Shown here piece after piece: positions 11,699 through 23,950 of a stretch of DNA of 64,000 nucleotides. The DNA is from Coprinopsis marcescibilis (taxonomy: Eukaryota > Basidiomycota > Agaricomycetes > Agaricales > Psathyrellaceae), in NCBI GenBank assembly GCA_004369085.1, contig ML210153.1:1-64000 (forward strand), given 5' to 3'. A program made the translations under genes and the position numbers. Position 1 is the stretch's first letter; every line of letters starts with the position of its first letter. Under the pieces are notes generated by a model. The model was not told where the DNA came from, made no database searches, and saw only the letters and a list, made by a program, of their open reading frames with translations.

Positions 11699-11920
11699 TG
11701 CAAGAAACAGGGTGGGGTGTCTGCAGAATATGAAGACCATCTGCAGACTCTTTTATAGAGTTACTAGTAGCATGGTGGCGTGGCCAGGTGGGCAGAGGAA
11801 CATTGCAATACTAGTAAATGATACTAAATCCACTGACCTCACAATTCATCTTTCGGCAATTTCCGCGTCCCAGTTTGATCCAGTTACCCGTCGCTCAGAC
11901 CCACCTTGGTTCTCTCCTCC

Positions 11921-13552
11921 ATGTCGTCCTCCCTCGTCCAACAGGCTCTTGCCTTTATTACGCCGCCCCAGGTCGCTACTCCAGAGGAATACGATGGCTG
12001 GCAACTGCAGTGGAAGGTCTTGGTCTTCCGTCCAGCGCGTAAGTGCCCGCTTTTCCGGCCCCTGTCGTCACATTTCTCTGACATACACATGTAATAGTTT
12101 TGCAGCTCGAAGGTTTCCTCCTATTGGGGCTGTTAATTTATCTCTTATCTATCTGGCTTGGGACTTCTCGAAATTCCAGCAAGGCGAACAAATGGCACGT
12201 TTCTCTCCATTCCTGTGACGCGATAAATTCACCTAAACCTTGTCTGTAATGGAAATAGGTTGGCCACACACCTTCCTCTTTTCGAGCAGCAGTTCTCGAA
12301 ACCCCAGCCCAAGCAGGGTCTAACAGCAGATGGCTATTCAGACTTTTTCAATTTCTCGACTGGCCGCCGCAATATCGCCTCTTTGCACACCATCTTCACC
12401 CTTCGGCCACGTCACGACCTCTTCCAGATCTTGTACCAGACCTTCAAGTCCCTCATCGACCTACAGTACCGTGTCATAGACGAACTGCAACTTGACTTTA
12501 AGCTCGCGCCTGGAGCTCTCCCCGCTGACTTTGTGTGGGCAGTCGTTGCAAAGGACGAATTGCCGACCGTGAAGAAGAACCGATGGGATCTCGTATGTCT
12601 TTATCTCGAAAGTGTCTAGACTCTCCAGCTGACTCTTTCATCCCCCCTTTAGACTTTTACTAAAACGACTGAGAACCCCGCTTTGCCCCCCCACCTATCA
12701 GTCATGACTGGTGAGCGCTAATTTCCTTAGTGTATGAGGTTGCGGCTAACCTGATTTATCGCGTTCCAGAATTCGCTGACGTGACGGACAACTTATTGAA
12801 ATCATCAGGGTCCTTCTCTCTCGCAGACGCGTTGAAAGACCCCAAAATCCAACCCTACTTCCGCTCCTTATCTGTAAGTTGCAACCCAGCTATTCGGTGT
12901 GCCGAGATTGGAAACTTTGGATCATCTTTAGGCTTTGAGCCTCATTTGCACCCCATTTTACTATCACATTTCGCCCTCTTATTCGCGCAAGACGACATAA
13001 GTGATGTTGACGCTAACCCGTATTCGTTTGCATCCACTAGGTCACCGATCAACCACGAGAACGCCCTGCGAAACCTTTGGCACCAGAGGAACAGGAGAAA
13101 CACGTCATCCTTACTCTGCACTTGCCCTCGCCCTCTCACGCAGCTGATACCGTCCCACTCGTCACCACCGTCTTCCAACTTATTGATAACTTGAACAAGA
13201 TTAATCTCCGCCCCGAGACCAAGGTTAAGCTCAGGAAAGCGAGAGAAGAGGCCTCGAAGGATATTAAGGAAGAGTCTGAAAAGGAAAAGCGTGAGGAGGT
13301 GAGTATAAACCCCTTTTCGTCGTGGACATCTGTGCTCATTTATTTAATAGGAAGCTGAAGCAAAGGCGGCTGCCAAGCGCAAAGCACAAGAAGAACGCCT
13401 TTCCAAGCTCAGTGCAGCGGATCAGAAGAAGGTATTGAGCACCCAAGCCCAATCGACGTTTCTGATAACTAACCCCCGCCTTTTCGTAGGAACTTGAGCG
13501 CGAGCGCAAGCGCAGCCTTCGCAAAACTCAGGGCAAGGTTGCTCGCAAGTGA
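11921..13552 (+). CDS. CCDC47-like ER membrane protein (DUF1682)
   Basis: CCDC47 proteins sit in the ER membrane; in animals CCDC47 joins the PAT complex at ribosome-bound translocons to help insert multipass proteins. The start MSSSLVQQALAFITPPQV is followed by one TM (LLQLEGFLLLGLLIYLLSIWLG). A cytosolic globular region follows, with FFNFSTGRRNIASLHTIFTLRPRHDLFQ, then PADFVWAVVAKDELPTVKKNRWDL. The C-terminus is a highly charged coiled coil (EEASKDIKEESEKEKREE) ending in a basic RLSKLSAADQKKELERERKR segment, as in the family. At least six introns occur. Fungal homologues lack the long acidic luminal N-terminus of the animal protein, as here. The role in membrane-protein biogenesis is inferred from the family. 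Confidence 0.88.
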
Positions 13553-13666
13553 TTGTCACATATTCACAGACTATCTATCCTCTTAACACAACTACTATTA
13601 TGTAATTGGATCTATGGTGTACTTGCATGTATTAGTATATAATACTTATTACAACTGAGGTGAAGC

Positions 13667-16049
13667 TCATCGAGTCTTTCGAGATTCCTCGTCTTCTACG
13701 TTGGAAATGACGATGCTCGGAGTGCTCCGGCCACTGTTATTCATAGCGATATCTCTGCTCGTGGCTTCTTCCTTTTGTTCATCTGGTGCCGAGGCTGATG
13801 TAGCAGAGGCAGCAGTATTTCTCGCCGCCCTTGCACTCCATCGAGCACCCCATCCCACAAAGAATCGCAGCAACCAGATGGGCCGGATACTTGAATGTTC
13901 AGCGTCGCCATCCACTATGGTCTGCTGCTCGCCTGAGCGCCCGGCAGCAGTCATGACATGCGAGCGGTCCACAAAGTCCACATCAATAAACCTTCTCGCG
14001 TCCTTGGAGGGCAAGTCCTGGATCAGACTTTCCTCCTCCATAACTTCCTCCTCCGTTCGGCCGAAGGAATCAACCAACCGCTCCTCGCCTCCGATCGACT
14101 TTTGAAGCCGGTTAAAACGTCCGTGTGCACCATGTGCACCAGGGGCCAGTCGTCTGCCACCTCCAACTCCAAACACCTTGTGGCGGAGCCCAAACACTTG
14201 TTGTCGCGAGACGTTGGCGGCGTGCCAGAGATCTGACACTCGAAATTGCTCTGCTTCGTATCGTACGATGTTGGTCGATTGCGAAAGTTTATCGCCGTGT
14301 GCGGTTTGAGCGTCAAGCGCTGCGAGGACCTTGGTGCGTGCCTCGACCGAGGAGAGCGATCCCAAGTTGGATTCATATTCTTGGCGAAGGAGGGCGTTTG
14401 TACTGGACAGAGATGTGTTAAGGATCTAAGAAGAAAGGTTAGTTTCTGTCGTCGTAGTGGAAGGTCAAGTTACTAACTTTGAGACAGGCAACTACATTCC
14501 GTAGATGCTCCTCCCTCCTCAGCATCACCAAAACCTGTCCGCAAATCTCGACATCAATCTTCATCCTCTCAGGTTTCAGCACCGAAATATCCCTAAAATC
14601 TTCGAGATCATGAAAACTCCTTCGCCTAGATAACACCCAAACAACAACATTTTAAACTTTAAGCTTTTTTGATCTCCAAACATGAAAAGGAAACTGCACA
14701 AACCTAATCAGAGCGCCATGCGATGAAACACCCAACCCACACCTCCGCCTATTCAAACTTCTTTGCCTCCTCATCCACTCCTGTCCTTCGCCCTCGTCAC
14801 CACTAAGCTCATGAAATCCCAGCTGATCCGCAAATCCGAAATTGGTGGGCTCCTCGTTGAATACCCCATCCCCACCAACCACACTGAGCAAGCTGTGGAA
14901 CCTCGCCTTTTCTCGTCCGTGGACTACCAGCTCACCATCACTCCCCGCGCCGAATATCGAGGACGTGGGGTGCTTGCGTTTGAGCACCGGACGATGTGGT
15001 TTATGCTTTGTTGTGGTTGGACGACTCGTCCGAGCTAAACCAGGCTCGTCGCTGTCAATCTCGGCGTACCCCTCGAGACGTTCGTATGCCGGCTCTTCTT
15101 CCTCTTCAATGTCATCTTCAGCCCTATCATCAGCTTCATCATCACTGTGGGGTCCGAGGATGCCTTTGGCACTCATAGGATCGGACCAACTCGATATCCG
15201 AGGCACGGCACTAGGCGCGGTCAACCGTCTGAAACCGGCTGAGGGCCGACCCTTGCCGAGCAACTTTCGCTGCTCGCCTTCACGTCTCTGTTGCTGTTGC
15301 TGATGAGTGACCGAAAGAAGCTTGGAATGTAGCTTGTGGACCGTCTCTTGAACTACCAAATCGCGATTAGGCAAAAGGTTGCTCGTCGATCCGGACAAAC
15401 TTTGTCCGATTGGTGCAGACAGAAATGTGTTTGGGTTGCTGCCCTTCAAAAGGTGGAAAGGACTGGGCCTGTAATCACCTAAGTCACGAATCAGTAAAGC
15501 ATAGGATAGAAGCAACTAGTCGCCTTACTCAGAGGTGATATCTGACCACTACTCAGCATTTCAGACTCGTCTTCGCCGATGGGGTGTTCACCAGGGACGA
15601 ATATCATCGGGGGCAAGGTCGGACTCTGTGGTCCAGAACTGCAGTTGGCACTCCCGCCTTCCAACACTTTCGAAATACTCCCGCTGCGCTCCTTGCGCGA
15701 TGAGGGCGCAGTGGCCACTCGGATGAGTTTAGGTTTCATATTGGAAGGAAAAGATGGATGACTGGGTCTATCCACAGAACCCATGGAATGTGCTTTGAGC
15801 TTTGATTTGTCGTGATCCCCTTCCTGATGATTCGAGTCCTGACTCAACACAGGCGACACACCAACAGGCGTTTTCGCGGGACGTGGAGACAGGTCAACGC
15901 TTCCTCCAGCGCGTCGTTTGGCAAGTGCGGTCCAGGTGCCGATCTTGCCCTTGACTTTCCCCCCAAGCAAGCTTCCAAAGGTCGTTTGACTCGCATTCGG
16001 TGCGGTGTTGTACACCCCTTCGCTGTCGTCCTCGGTTTCCGACCTTGGG

Positions 16050-16081
<32 letters not shown>

Positions 16082-17836
16082 AATCTCACCATCGCTGTGG
16101 ACGTTTGCGTTGACGTTGGTGGATGAAGAAGCTTTACGGCTGTGTTTGCCTTTACTTCTGGTGCGGGACCAGGAGGATGCTGCCGAGAGGGCGCTGCCAG
16201 CGCTGGGCGCACGGAGGGTGATGATAGGTGTGTGGAGAGATGGGTCCGTGTTGGCGTATTCGCGTAACCGGACGAGTTCAGCGACTCGACCACTCCAGAG
16301 CGCCTTGACGCTCCCAGCTACGACGGTGTCGATGTTCCGATCGCGGATGACGTCTGTACTGGGGTTATCGCCGATGCCTGAGTGGTAGAAGGACCCGAGA
16401 TCGACGCTCTCGCGAGTTGGTCGCCTGGAAGATCCTGAAGGTGCATCTGGGAGGACGCTTATGCTGGCACCGAGCCTGCGCCTGCGTTCTTTCCGCGATT
16501 GGCCTGCCGCGTGTGCACGGACATGAAGGCCGGTAAAAGTTCCACCAGACGTCAACCTGTCGCCGTCCTTTTCCTTGGTAAGAGCGACGGTGAGGAAAGA
16601 AGCGAGGTCTGTTGTTGAAGTGCTGAGAGAGGACAAGCCTGCAGAAGTCAAAGGGGTAGAGGTTGATGTGGATGGAGTCAGGGTGAGAGTTCGAGCCGAA
16701 CTTGGGCCAGCGGGGGACACGGCGGTGGAATCTTCGCCTCCGCTGCGATAATCTTTCTTTTCATCTCCCTCGCTGTCAACTCTGGCAGCCAAATCGTCGA
16801 TCCTGGTCCTCAAAACTTTGCGGACAGGTTTGAGACGACTTCGGGTGGCTGATTCATAGTGGGTATCAATCAGGTCAATGACCTGGGGCGTGATAGTGGA
16901 AGAGACAATGGAAGAATTTGTAGCTTGTAGATAGGCAGCAAGGGAAGCGCAAAAAGCGTGTGGGAAGAGGAAGGGATCCTTTGGAGGGGAGGGTAGTGAT
17001 GCAGGGTTGTGCAGATCGATGGCCACGAGGGTCGCCAGCTTGTTTCTGACAGCCAAAATGAGACTAAGGAGGGCGGAGATGAGCATAGGGTCAACTACAC
17101 GCTCGGTTGGCTCCAGACCCAATAGGGGTTCCCCGATTTCGGTCATCCACTGGTTGATGGCATCGAGGGTTGAATCGCAGAGGAGGCCGTCGACTGGAGA
17201 TTTGTAACAGCCAAAGATCGAAAGCCCTGCTTGAATGAGCTTTACGAGCTCGAGAACTGTAGAAATGAACGTGTGGCTGTCTTTAGTTTTCCCGCGGACT
17301 GTTGGAAGACGTTTGGCGGGCGAAGAGAGCAGGGACAGCTGGTCTGCGGGAGAGAAAGATGTTTCTGGGAGATGATACAGGGATATGAAACGATCCTTGG
17401 TGGTGTCACTAGGTTCATCAAGCGAAAGAGCGCTCCTTCCGCTGCAACCTGTGCGCAGCAGATTTATGTTTGCGAAAAGCTGGTCCCTGACTGCTGCAAA
17501 GTCACCGTTTGGGATGTGGACTATTGTCCAGTCGGAACGAAAGTGAGCGAGAGACGTTGCCATGAGAGTCCCATGTGGTGTGTGCTTTGGCTTTGCGCCG
17601 TCACGCCTGAATGCCTGAACGAGAGCATCCCAGGCGTCATCGTCGTCGGTGGTGAGCTGGTCGAGTGGAACGGTGTGGGCGGGGTCTGCGGTGTAGACGA
17701 GAAGAAAGTGGGTGTGGCGGTTCCTGTCGACAAGCCACTTCTCGACAGCATAGAGCTGAAACTGGCGGAGGTCGACGGAGGTAGATTTTGTGAAAGCCGG
17801 GCGTGATTGGGTTGTTGGTACGAGGAGAGAAGGCAT
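13667..17836 (-). CDS. STB6-like protein
   Basis: The yeast paralogues Stb2 and Stb6 bind the Sin3 corepressor scaffold, but their biochemical role is unclear. This product is about 1,300 residues. The N-terminal domain shows DLRQFQLYAVEKWLVDRNR, FLLVYTADPAHTV, LRTGCSGRSALSLDEPSD and DRFISLYHLPE, which I recall as the conserved STB6-like block. The middle is low complexity (Ser/Thr-rich, 11 Asn, basic and acidic tracts). The C-terminal exons carry PMSAKGILGPHSDDEADD, a bipartite basic stretch KPHRPVLKRKHPTS, and a helical segment KIDVEICGQVLVMLRREEHLRNVVACL. Introns lie near 15482-15530, 14640-14700, 14426-14477 and 14345. I start at ATG 17836; the frame stays open upstream to 18325, but that would run antisense through a RING-encoding exon. 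The family call rests on memory of the N-terminal block. Confidence 0.62.
16049..16081 (+). repeat. (GTT)11 microsatellite encoding poly-Asn
   Basis: Eleven perfect GTT units encode a run of 11 Asn in the STB6-like protein on the minus strand (all AAC codons). Perfect codon identity points to recent slippage, so the length is likely polymorphic between strains. Confidence 0.9.
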
Positions 17837-17921
17837 TGATCGCGATGTAGGCACGTGGACAGTCTCCGGATCGCCAATGTCGGGCTTTAAAAGGGGCAGA
17901 CGGACAGAGGGCGAGGGGACG
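17837..17921. promoter_or_regulatory. 85-base shared divergent promoter region
   Basis: The start codons of the STB6-like gene (minus) and the RING-LON gene (plus) are only 85 bases apart. A TATA-like CTTTAAAAGG lies at about 17885-17894. An in-frame ATG at 17877 could start the RING-LON protein 15 codons earlier and would shrink the gap further. Transcription of each gene probably begins inside the other's 5' region. Confidence 0.5.
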
Positions 17922-19880
17922 ATGCTTTCCCAGCTGAAAGATGCCCTCAAATGCAAGATCTGCAGAAAGCTGCTGGTCAGTCCAATAACGCTGCACTGTG
18001 GCCACTGTCTGTGCGCCCACCATCTGCCCGACGAGCTCGCCTGTCCCGTCCCTGCCTGCGTCCCCCTCTCCCCAACCGTCATCGTCCTCCCCCATATCCA
18101 TCCGAATTCAAACGTTCTGTTCGCCGTGCAGCCCCCAGAGGATGCCCAGGAAGCAAAGGATGAGGATGACCGCGTAACTCGCCTCGATCGCGACGCACGC
18201 GATGTCTCTGTCACTCGTATCCTTGCTCTCTTCAATCGTATTTCCCGCAGTGCACCCCAGGCCCGCACACGTCCTCCTCCAGACGATGGCGACGACGACA
18301 GCGACAGCGACGCACGTCCTCGCAAACGTCGGAAGCGTGCCGACGATCAGGACGACTCGGAGCCGTCTCTCGTTGCGCATCTCAGAACCTCTGCCGCCAT
18401 TACAAAGGCTACCTCCGCAGACCAGCCTCTGCCCTCAACCACAGATCCGGTCCTTACAGAGCTCGAAAAGGATCTTTCTACAGAGCTAAACTGCGATATC
18501 TGCTCAAATTTATTCTACCAGCCGGTCACCACTCCCTGTCAACATGTGCGTCCACCACAGTTGCTACCTCCGCGACGGTTACCTGACCCCTGCCTGCCTT
18601 TAGACATTCTGTGCAAAGTGTCTTCAGAGATCACTTGACCACAATCCGACTTGCCCTCTTTGTCGGACACGTCTTCCCGGCTACGGCTACTTTCAGGACC
18701 ATCCCCTTAACGATACCCTGCTACAGCTTCTGTTCAAGTTTTTCAACCAGGACTACGATGAGCGTAGAAAGGTCATCGCAGAGGAGGAGCGCGCCGGTCG
18801 TCTCGACACTCCTATCTTTATCGCAACTCTTTCTTTCCCTGGCCTACCGACAGCCATGCATATCTTTGAACCTCGGTATCGGCTTATGCTCCGTCGCTGT
18901 CTCGAAAGTCCTCGCCCCGCTTTTGGTATGGTCGCACAATCAAAGCCCGGAGAACGCAACTACTTGGCTGATTATGGAACTATGCTCGAAATTAGGCGGG
19001 TCGTTCTGCTAAACGATGGCCGGAGTATCGTCCAAACCTGGGGTAGCTATCGCTTCAGAATTTTGGACAGAGGCAACCTCGATGGGTACATAGTCGCAAA
19101 GATCGAAAGGTAACTTTCTTGCCGCTGTCATCTCCTCTTCTCTGCGACTGATTCGGCAATTCAGAATCGATGATTACCCAGACGACTTGATCGACTCTGT
19201 CGACCTCCTCTATCCAGTGGCGGGGGAGGATGATTCGCCTTCACCGCTATCAACATCACTTCAACTTCCACAAGGCGACGTTTTGGAAGAAGGTCTCTTT
19301 GCTCAAGGTTCTTCCGAGTCATCACCATCGACATCAACTCCTGGAGCCCCGGTTCGCCGTCGTGTCAAGCATAAACGACGACCTAACCGTAGACCCTCTA
19401 ATGCCGAGCTAATCGACATTTGCAAAAAGTTTCTGGAACGCCTGCAAAGGGGGACAAATCCTTGGGTAGTTCAGAAACTCGCCCGTGCTCATGGCGAAAT
19501 GCCTTCCGACCCTGCACTCGTCGCCTTCTGGGTGGCCTCGGTACTGCCCATTGACGAAACGGAACGAAAGAAACTCTTGCCAATAAGAAGTGCACGGTTA
19601 CGTTTACTTCTCGTCACCCACTGGATTGAACAGCTGAACAGCAACTGGTGAGTTTGTTCGATGGATTCCCCTCGACAAAGCTAAACTCCATTATCCCCAC
19701 CTAGGTGGTTCTCCCGCGGATGTACAATTCTGTGAGTCTTTTGTGTTTCCCTCTTTTGTGCGTGATTGCTTTCACGTTGCACTGTGGCCAATGTGCTAAT
19801 GAATGAGGCATAGCTGTATCATCAGGCACCTGCCCTTAATTACCCTAATACTCGGAGTTTTGTACATGATCATGTGGTAG
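17922..19880 (+). CDS. RING-finger and LON-domain protein (CrgA/LONRF-like), possible tail anchor
   Basis: This is a predicted E3 ubiquitin ligase. The first RING-like region is CKICRKLL..C.HCLC near the N-terminus. An acidic/basic nuclear-type stretch (RPRKRRKRADD) follows. A canonical RING then reads [33 protein letters not shown], with an intron inside it at about 18546-18603. The LON substrate-binding domain follows (SFPGLPTAMHIFEPRYRLMLRRCLE, GTMLEIRRVVLLNDGRSIVQTWGSYRFRI). This order matches the fungal CrgA group and animal LONRF proteins. Reading through the last exon stops at 19735, but a perfect GTGAGT donor there (intron 19732-19813) splices to a frame ending HLPLITLILGVLYMIMW at 19880, giving a C-terminal TM. 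I prefer the spliced form, which may tether the ligase to a membrane. The LON region here is non-proteolytic in known relatives. Confidence 0.85.
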
Positions 19881-20110
19881 TAGACATAGAGGGGGCTCCA
19901 TATAAGAGTTGGCTCAATGCGCTAATGTCGGATGCTTAGCCGTATCTAAAATACGAGATTACCTTGCTGTGTACCTTCCGTAGCGGGGTTTGCGGCGCCA
20001 AGGGCGCTACTGTGTTGCTTGCGGTAGCATTTAGATTAGATAATACTTGAGCCTGAGATGGCCAATGACGTTGTTGGTCGCAGTGCTATTCAGGTTTGTG
20101 GTGGACGGTC

Positions 20111-23100
20111 ATGTCCAACGAATCCTCAGATCTCACTCCTCTCCGAGCTCATTACCTCAAGAAAGCTCTTATCCAGCTCCAGTTTGGTAAAGAGCTCGAC
20201 CAGCTAGCAAGCACCGATGTTCCAGGTGTATCCAATCTATCCTTCCTGGGTCCCCCATTCACCCCAATACCCAAATCGCTGGCGCCGTCTGTGTCCAATG
20301 TCGACCTCCCCTTCCTCAAATACGTCTTTCGCCAGTTTGTGCTTACCTTTCCCTTCATGTCTGCAGCCCCAAAGGGCTTCTACTCTGAAAAGGTACAGCC
20401 TTTCGTGGACGCAATGCTGTCTAGGAACATCGCCTCCGCGTCCTCGCTCCTCGACACGGATGGGGCAAAGGAGAAGGCGACTCGCAAGAAGCTGGTAGCC
20501 AAAATTGAGCGGAACATAGCACTCTTTGTCGGGTCTGCCACCAAGCTTGTCGAACAGGAGCAGGTCGTGCGTCTCACCCAGCAAGATCTCGATCGGCTCG
20601 AGCGTCTCGCACAAAAGAGACAAAAGAGGTTGGCAAAAAAGAAGGACTACTTCCAGGTCAACGTCGTTGGCGTGCGCACCGTTGTCGACAAGGGCCGCAT
20701 GAGATCTCGGGCACATGAGGTATGATTGCCCTGTCCTGTCTTGGAACATCCTAACGCAGGTCACTGCCTCGTTTTGCCCAGGAATTTATCATACGTACAC
20801 GCCGAGCGCGATATCACGATATTTATGTCTCACGGAGATACGGGGACTTTAAAACACTTGCAAACGAGGTGTGTACGCGTTTTGGATCTATGCATGCACG
20901 TCCTAAACTTGCTTCAGCTGGCTAAGAGGTATCCGGAAGAGAATGTAAGGCCACCGCCTCCCAAGGACAGATCGTACGTAACAACGGGTCCGTCGACTCC
21001 GATGTCGCCTTCATTCCATGACCACGATGCTGCGGCAGCGGGATCGCTGGGCTCGGCAGGTTCTCATCTATCATGGGATGCCGATCCAAGTCAACTCGCG
21101 TCCCCTGCATCGCCTCACGCTCCCAACCATCCTTCCAAGCTCGCGCGGGAAAAGAACCGGTTGACGCTACGCGCGTATTTCAATTCGCTTCTATCCTCGT
21201 ATGCGATAGCCTCGTCGCCCGTGATCAAGTCATTCTTGTTATCTGGTTACATCACGCTCTCACCAGCGGAGCTTGAGGATGCGAGGAAGCGGGAGGAAGC
21301 GGACAGGGTCAGGGAAGATGGGAGGAAGCGGTTTGCAAAGGAGATCGCGGCTAGGGTCGATGGGTTGCGAGAGGCTGTGAAGAGTGTCAAGGGTGATCTC
21401 ATGGGCAAAGGTATTGTCTTTTCTTTCTAGATGTTGTCATGGGCGCTAAACGGTTACAGACGGTCTCACAAATGTTTTCGGGACTATTAAAGTTACTCCA
21501 CACATCAAAGACTTGCCGGATAATTACCAGGCAGTAGTCGAGTGGGCAAGAATCTCGTACGTATCGGAATGCCCTCTCTGCGTTCTCGTTCCTAATATGC
21601 TGATAGATTGGCATCAACCGTCTTTCATACATTTGTGGCCTCTGACACGGCTTCAGAGACGTTTGCTGGACTCAAACGTATCCACAGTCTAATGCCTTAT
21701 TTGCTGCTTAAAGGTGCTCTAAAGATCGCGAACCCTATTGCCATGATTCGAAGTAGGTCTACACGCACATTCTCAAAGGACATCCTAACCTTTCCGAGTC
21801 TAGCCGTTCTCGATCTGTTCCTTGCCCAGCCATTTGGGGGTCGTAGCCTTCTCCAGAGGTCAGTTGCTTCTCTCGGCTCTTTATGTATTCACACTGAACG
21901 TCAATACGCTGTCAGGATGTTCACCTCCTCGTTAACCGAAGAAGTCCGGATTCTCCAGTCAGAGATCGAGCTAGTGAAGGAGAAGATTGATGATCCTATC
22001 ATGTCTGACAAAATCCGACAATTTGCGTATGCGCCAAAGGAGATTCAAGCACAGTTCAAGGCTGATTCTATCGAGGAGAAGATGGACATTGTTGTGGTTG
22101 TGTTGAGGTCCGCGGAGGAGCCTGCACTTTCGAGGGCGCAGATGCATAGGCTTGCCAGGGCACATCGGGAACATACCGAGTGGATCAAGGCGAGAAAGGA
22201 CAAACGGGAAACTGAAGGACGGTCGAGAGGGGACGATGATGATGGTGATTCGGATGATGACGATGGGCCGCCGAATGAAGATGCGTGGCTGATCGAGGAT
22301 CTGAGGGTGTTGACAGCGTTGTATCAGCAGCTGAGAGACAAGGAACAGCTGATTGAATTGATCTTTGAGGTGAGTATCAATGTGTTGAATGTCCAAAATG
22401 CACGATGCTGATCCGGGTTGGCAGGGGTTCACGGCCGAGCTGTTAAAAGATATTATCACGATATTCTACTCGCCTCTGGCGCAGGTGTATCGAGCTGCGA
22501 ATATTGCCGACTCTTTGAACGACCTGCAGAATTTCATCTACGACTTGATCAAGACCGTTGAGCAGGTCGAAGAGCGTGAGTTTTCTTGGTTTGCACTCTA
22601 CCCCTACCCTAGTAACCTTTATCGTAGTCAGCCAAGTGGATCCACAGCGAACTGTCCAGGCCTTTATCAACCTAATCCAACGGCACGAACAGTCATTTTA
22701 CAGCTTTGTGCACAAAGTGCATTCGAAAGGAGATGGGCTGTTTGACAGCATCATGCGATGGATCGAGCTCTTCCTTACGGTCGTTCGGGAAGGACTTGGG
22801 AAGCCCATTAGCCTCGAGTTCCTGCTCCCGCATAGCGGTACTCAGGAGCGCCAAGAGATCATGGAGGAGGTGGACAAGGTTGCCTTGTATCACTACAAGC
22901 TCAAGGTGATTTACGAGGACAAGCTGAGGAGGCGATTTGGCAGGGCTCAAAAGAGTGGCAATGGGATCGGAACGGATGCTGATGCAGAAGACGAGGCTGC
23001 GAAGGCGTTGGTTGATGGCGTGATTGGAGAGATTAGTTTTGGAGAGCTCGCGAAAGGCGACGCGATCGATCTTGCTGCACAAGAGACGGATGAAGAGGAC

Positions 23101-23859
23101 AGCAGTGGAGATAGCGAGGATGAGAGTGGGAGCGAGGAGACCAGTAGCGGTGATGAGAGTAGTAGCGAGTATGAGACGAGCTCCGAGGCAGACCACGGGA
23201 GCACAGAGGGAAAGGGGAAAGACAAGCCGTTGCCTGCACAACCCTCAGTTGCCCAGGTGCAGTCGCAATCGCACGTCCGTGCTGGATCGGTGGCTTCCTT
23301 GGCTACGCAAAGACAGCCCCCTCAGCCTCAGCCTCAAAGGAAACGATCAATGCCACTGAAGAGGATGAAGTCGTTGACGTCGCTTCTGAATGGAAAGGAC
23401 AAGAACAAGAGTGTTCCACCACCTGTACCGCCTGTGCCCGCTTCTGTTTCGAGCAGCGATACGGGATCTCCTTACATGACTGATAGTCCGCGTTCGTCAT
23501 TGTCGATCTCTGGAGGTAGGGCGTCGACATCGTCTTCGAGGCCGTCGTCGTCTGCTTCCAAAACTGCCGCGTCTGCAGTCAAGTCGCCTCTCTCCGTGGA
23601 AGCGCCTGCCTCTGCAGCCCAGGAACCTCGGATAAACAAAGAAAACATGACCGACAAGCCCCTAGACGAAGCCAGGAAGCCGAAGAAGAAAAGTCAACCA
23701 TTGGACCACCCAGAGTTGAAGCACATCCCACTGCTTTTGCCCGTTTTTGTCGAGATGGCAAGTGATCGCGATGGTTCTTGAAAGAGTGACGCTAACATAT
23801 TACTTCAGATGCGTCCTGGTCTGGTGCCTAGGAAACGGACAATGAATTCGGCGACCTAG
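20111..23859 (+). CDS. PX domain and DUF3818 (PXB) protein, YPR097W/Lec1-like
   Basis: This family binds phosphoinositides through a PX domain nested in a fungal-specific DUF3818 region; yeast Ypr097w (Lec1) has been linked to lipid and sterol transport. The N-terminal PX-associated domain starts LTPLRAHYLKKALIQLQFGKEL. The PX core follows (EEFIIRTRRARYHDIYVSRRYGDFKTLANELRKRYPE) with a long Ser/Pro insertion and then REKNRLTLRAYFNSLL. The DUF3818 region includes VLDLFLAQPFGGRSLLQRMF, VDPQRTVQAFINLIQRHEQSFY and RWIELFLTVVREG. The C-terminus is low complexity, basic and Ser-rich, ending KHIPLLLPVFVEM-MRPGLVPRKR. About 1,070 residues. The final intron (23758-23808) appears to use a GCAAGT donor. 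The start is ATG 20111. It converges with SPB4, with 91 bases between stops. Confidence 0.85.
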
Positions 23860-23950
23860 TGTCATACTATTGATTGATTCGAGCATTTTTTTCATCATAT
23901 AGATCGGACTCCCTGTATTAATAGCTTCATATAATGCATAATCAAGGTGG

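Noticed and set aside
15491..18325. 944-codon minus-strand frame starting at 18325
   Set aside because: The part upstream of 17836 is Arg/Ser-rich sequence antisense to the RING exon. The conserved protein starts at about 17836, so only that part is taken as coding.
23007..23241. Minus-strand Ser/Leu-rich frames opposite the PX protein tail
   Set aside because: They are the antisense of an acidic, Ser-rich low-complexity region and look like shadows.
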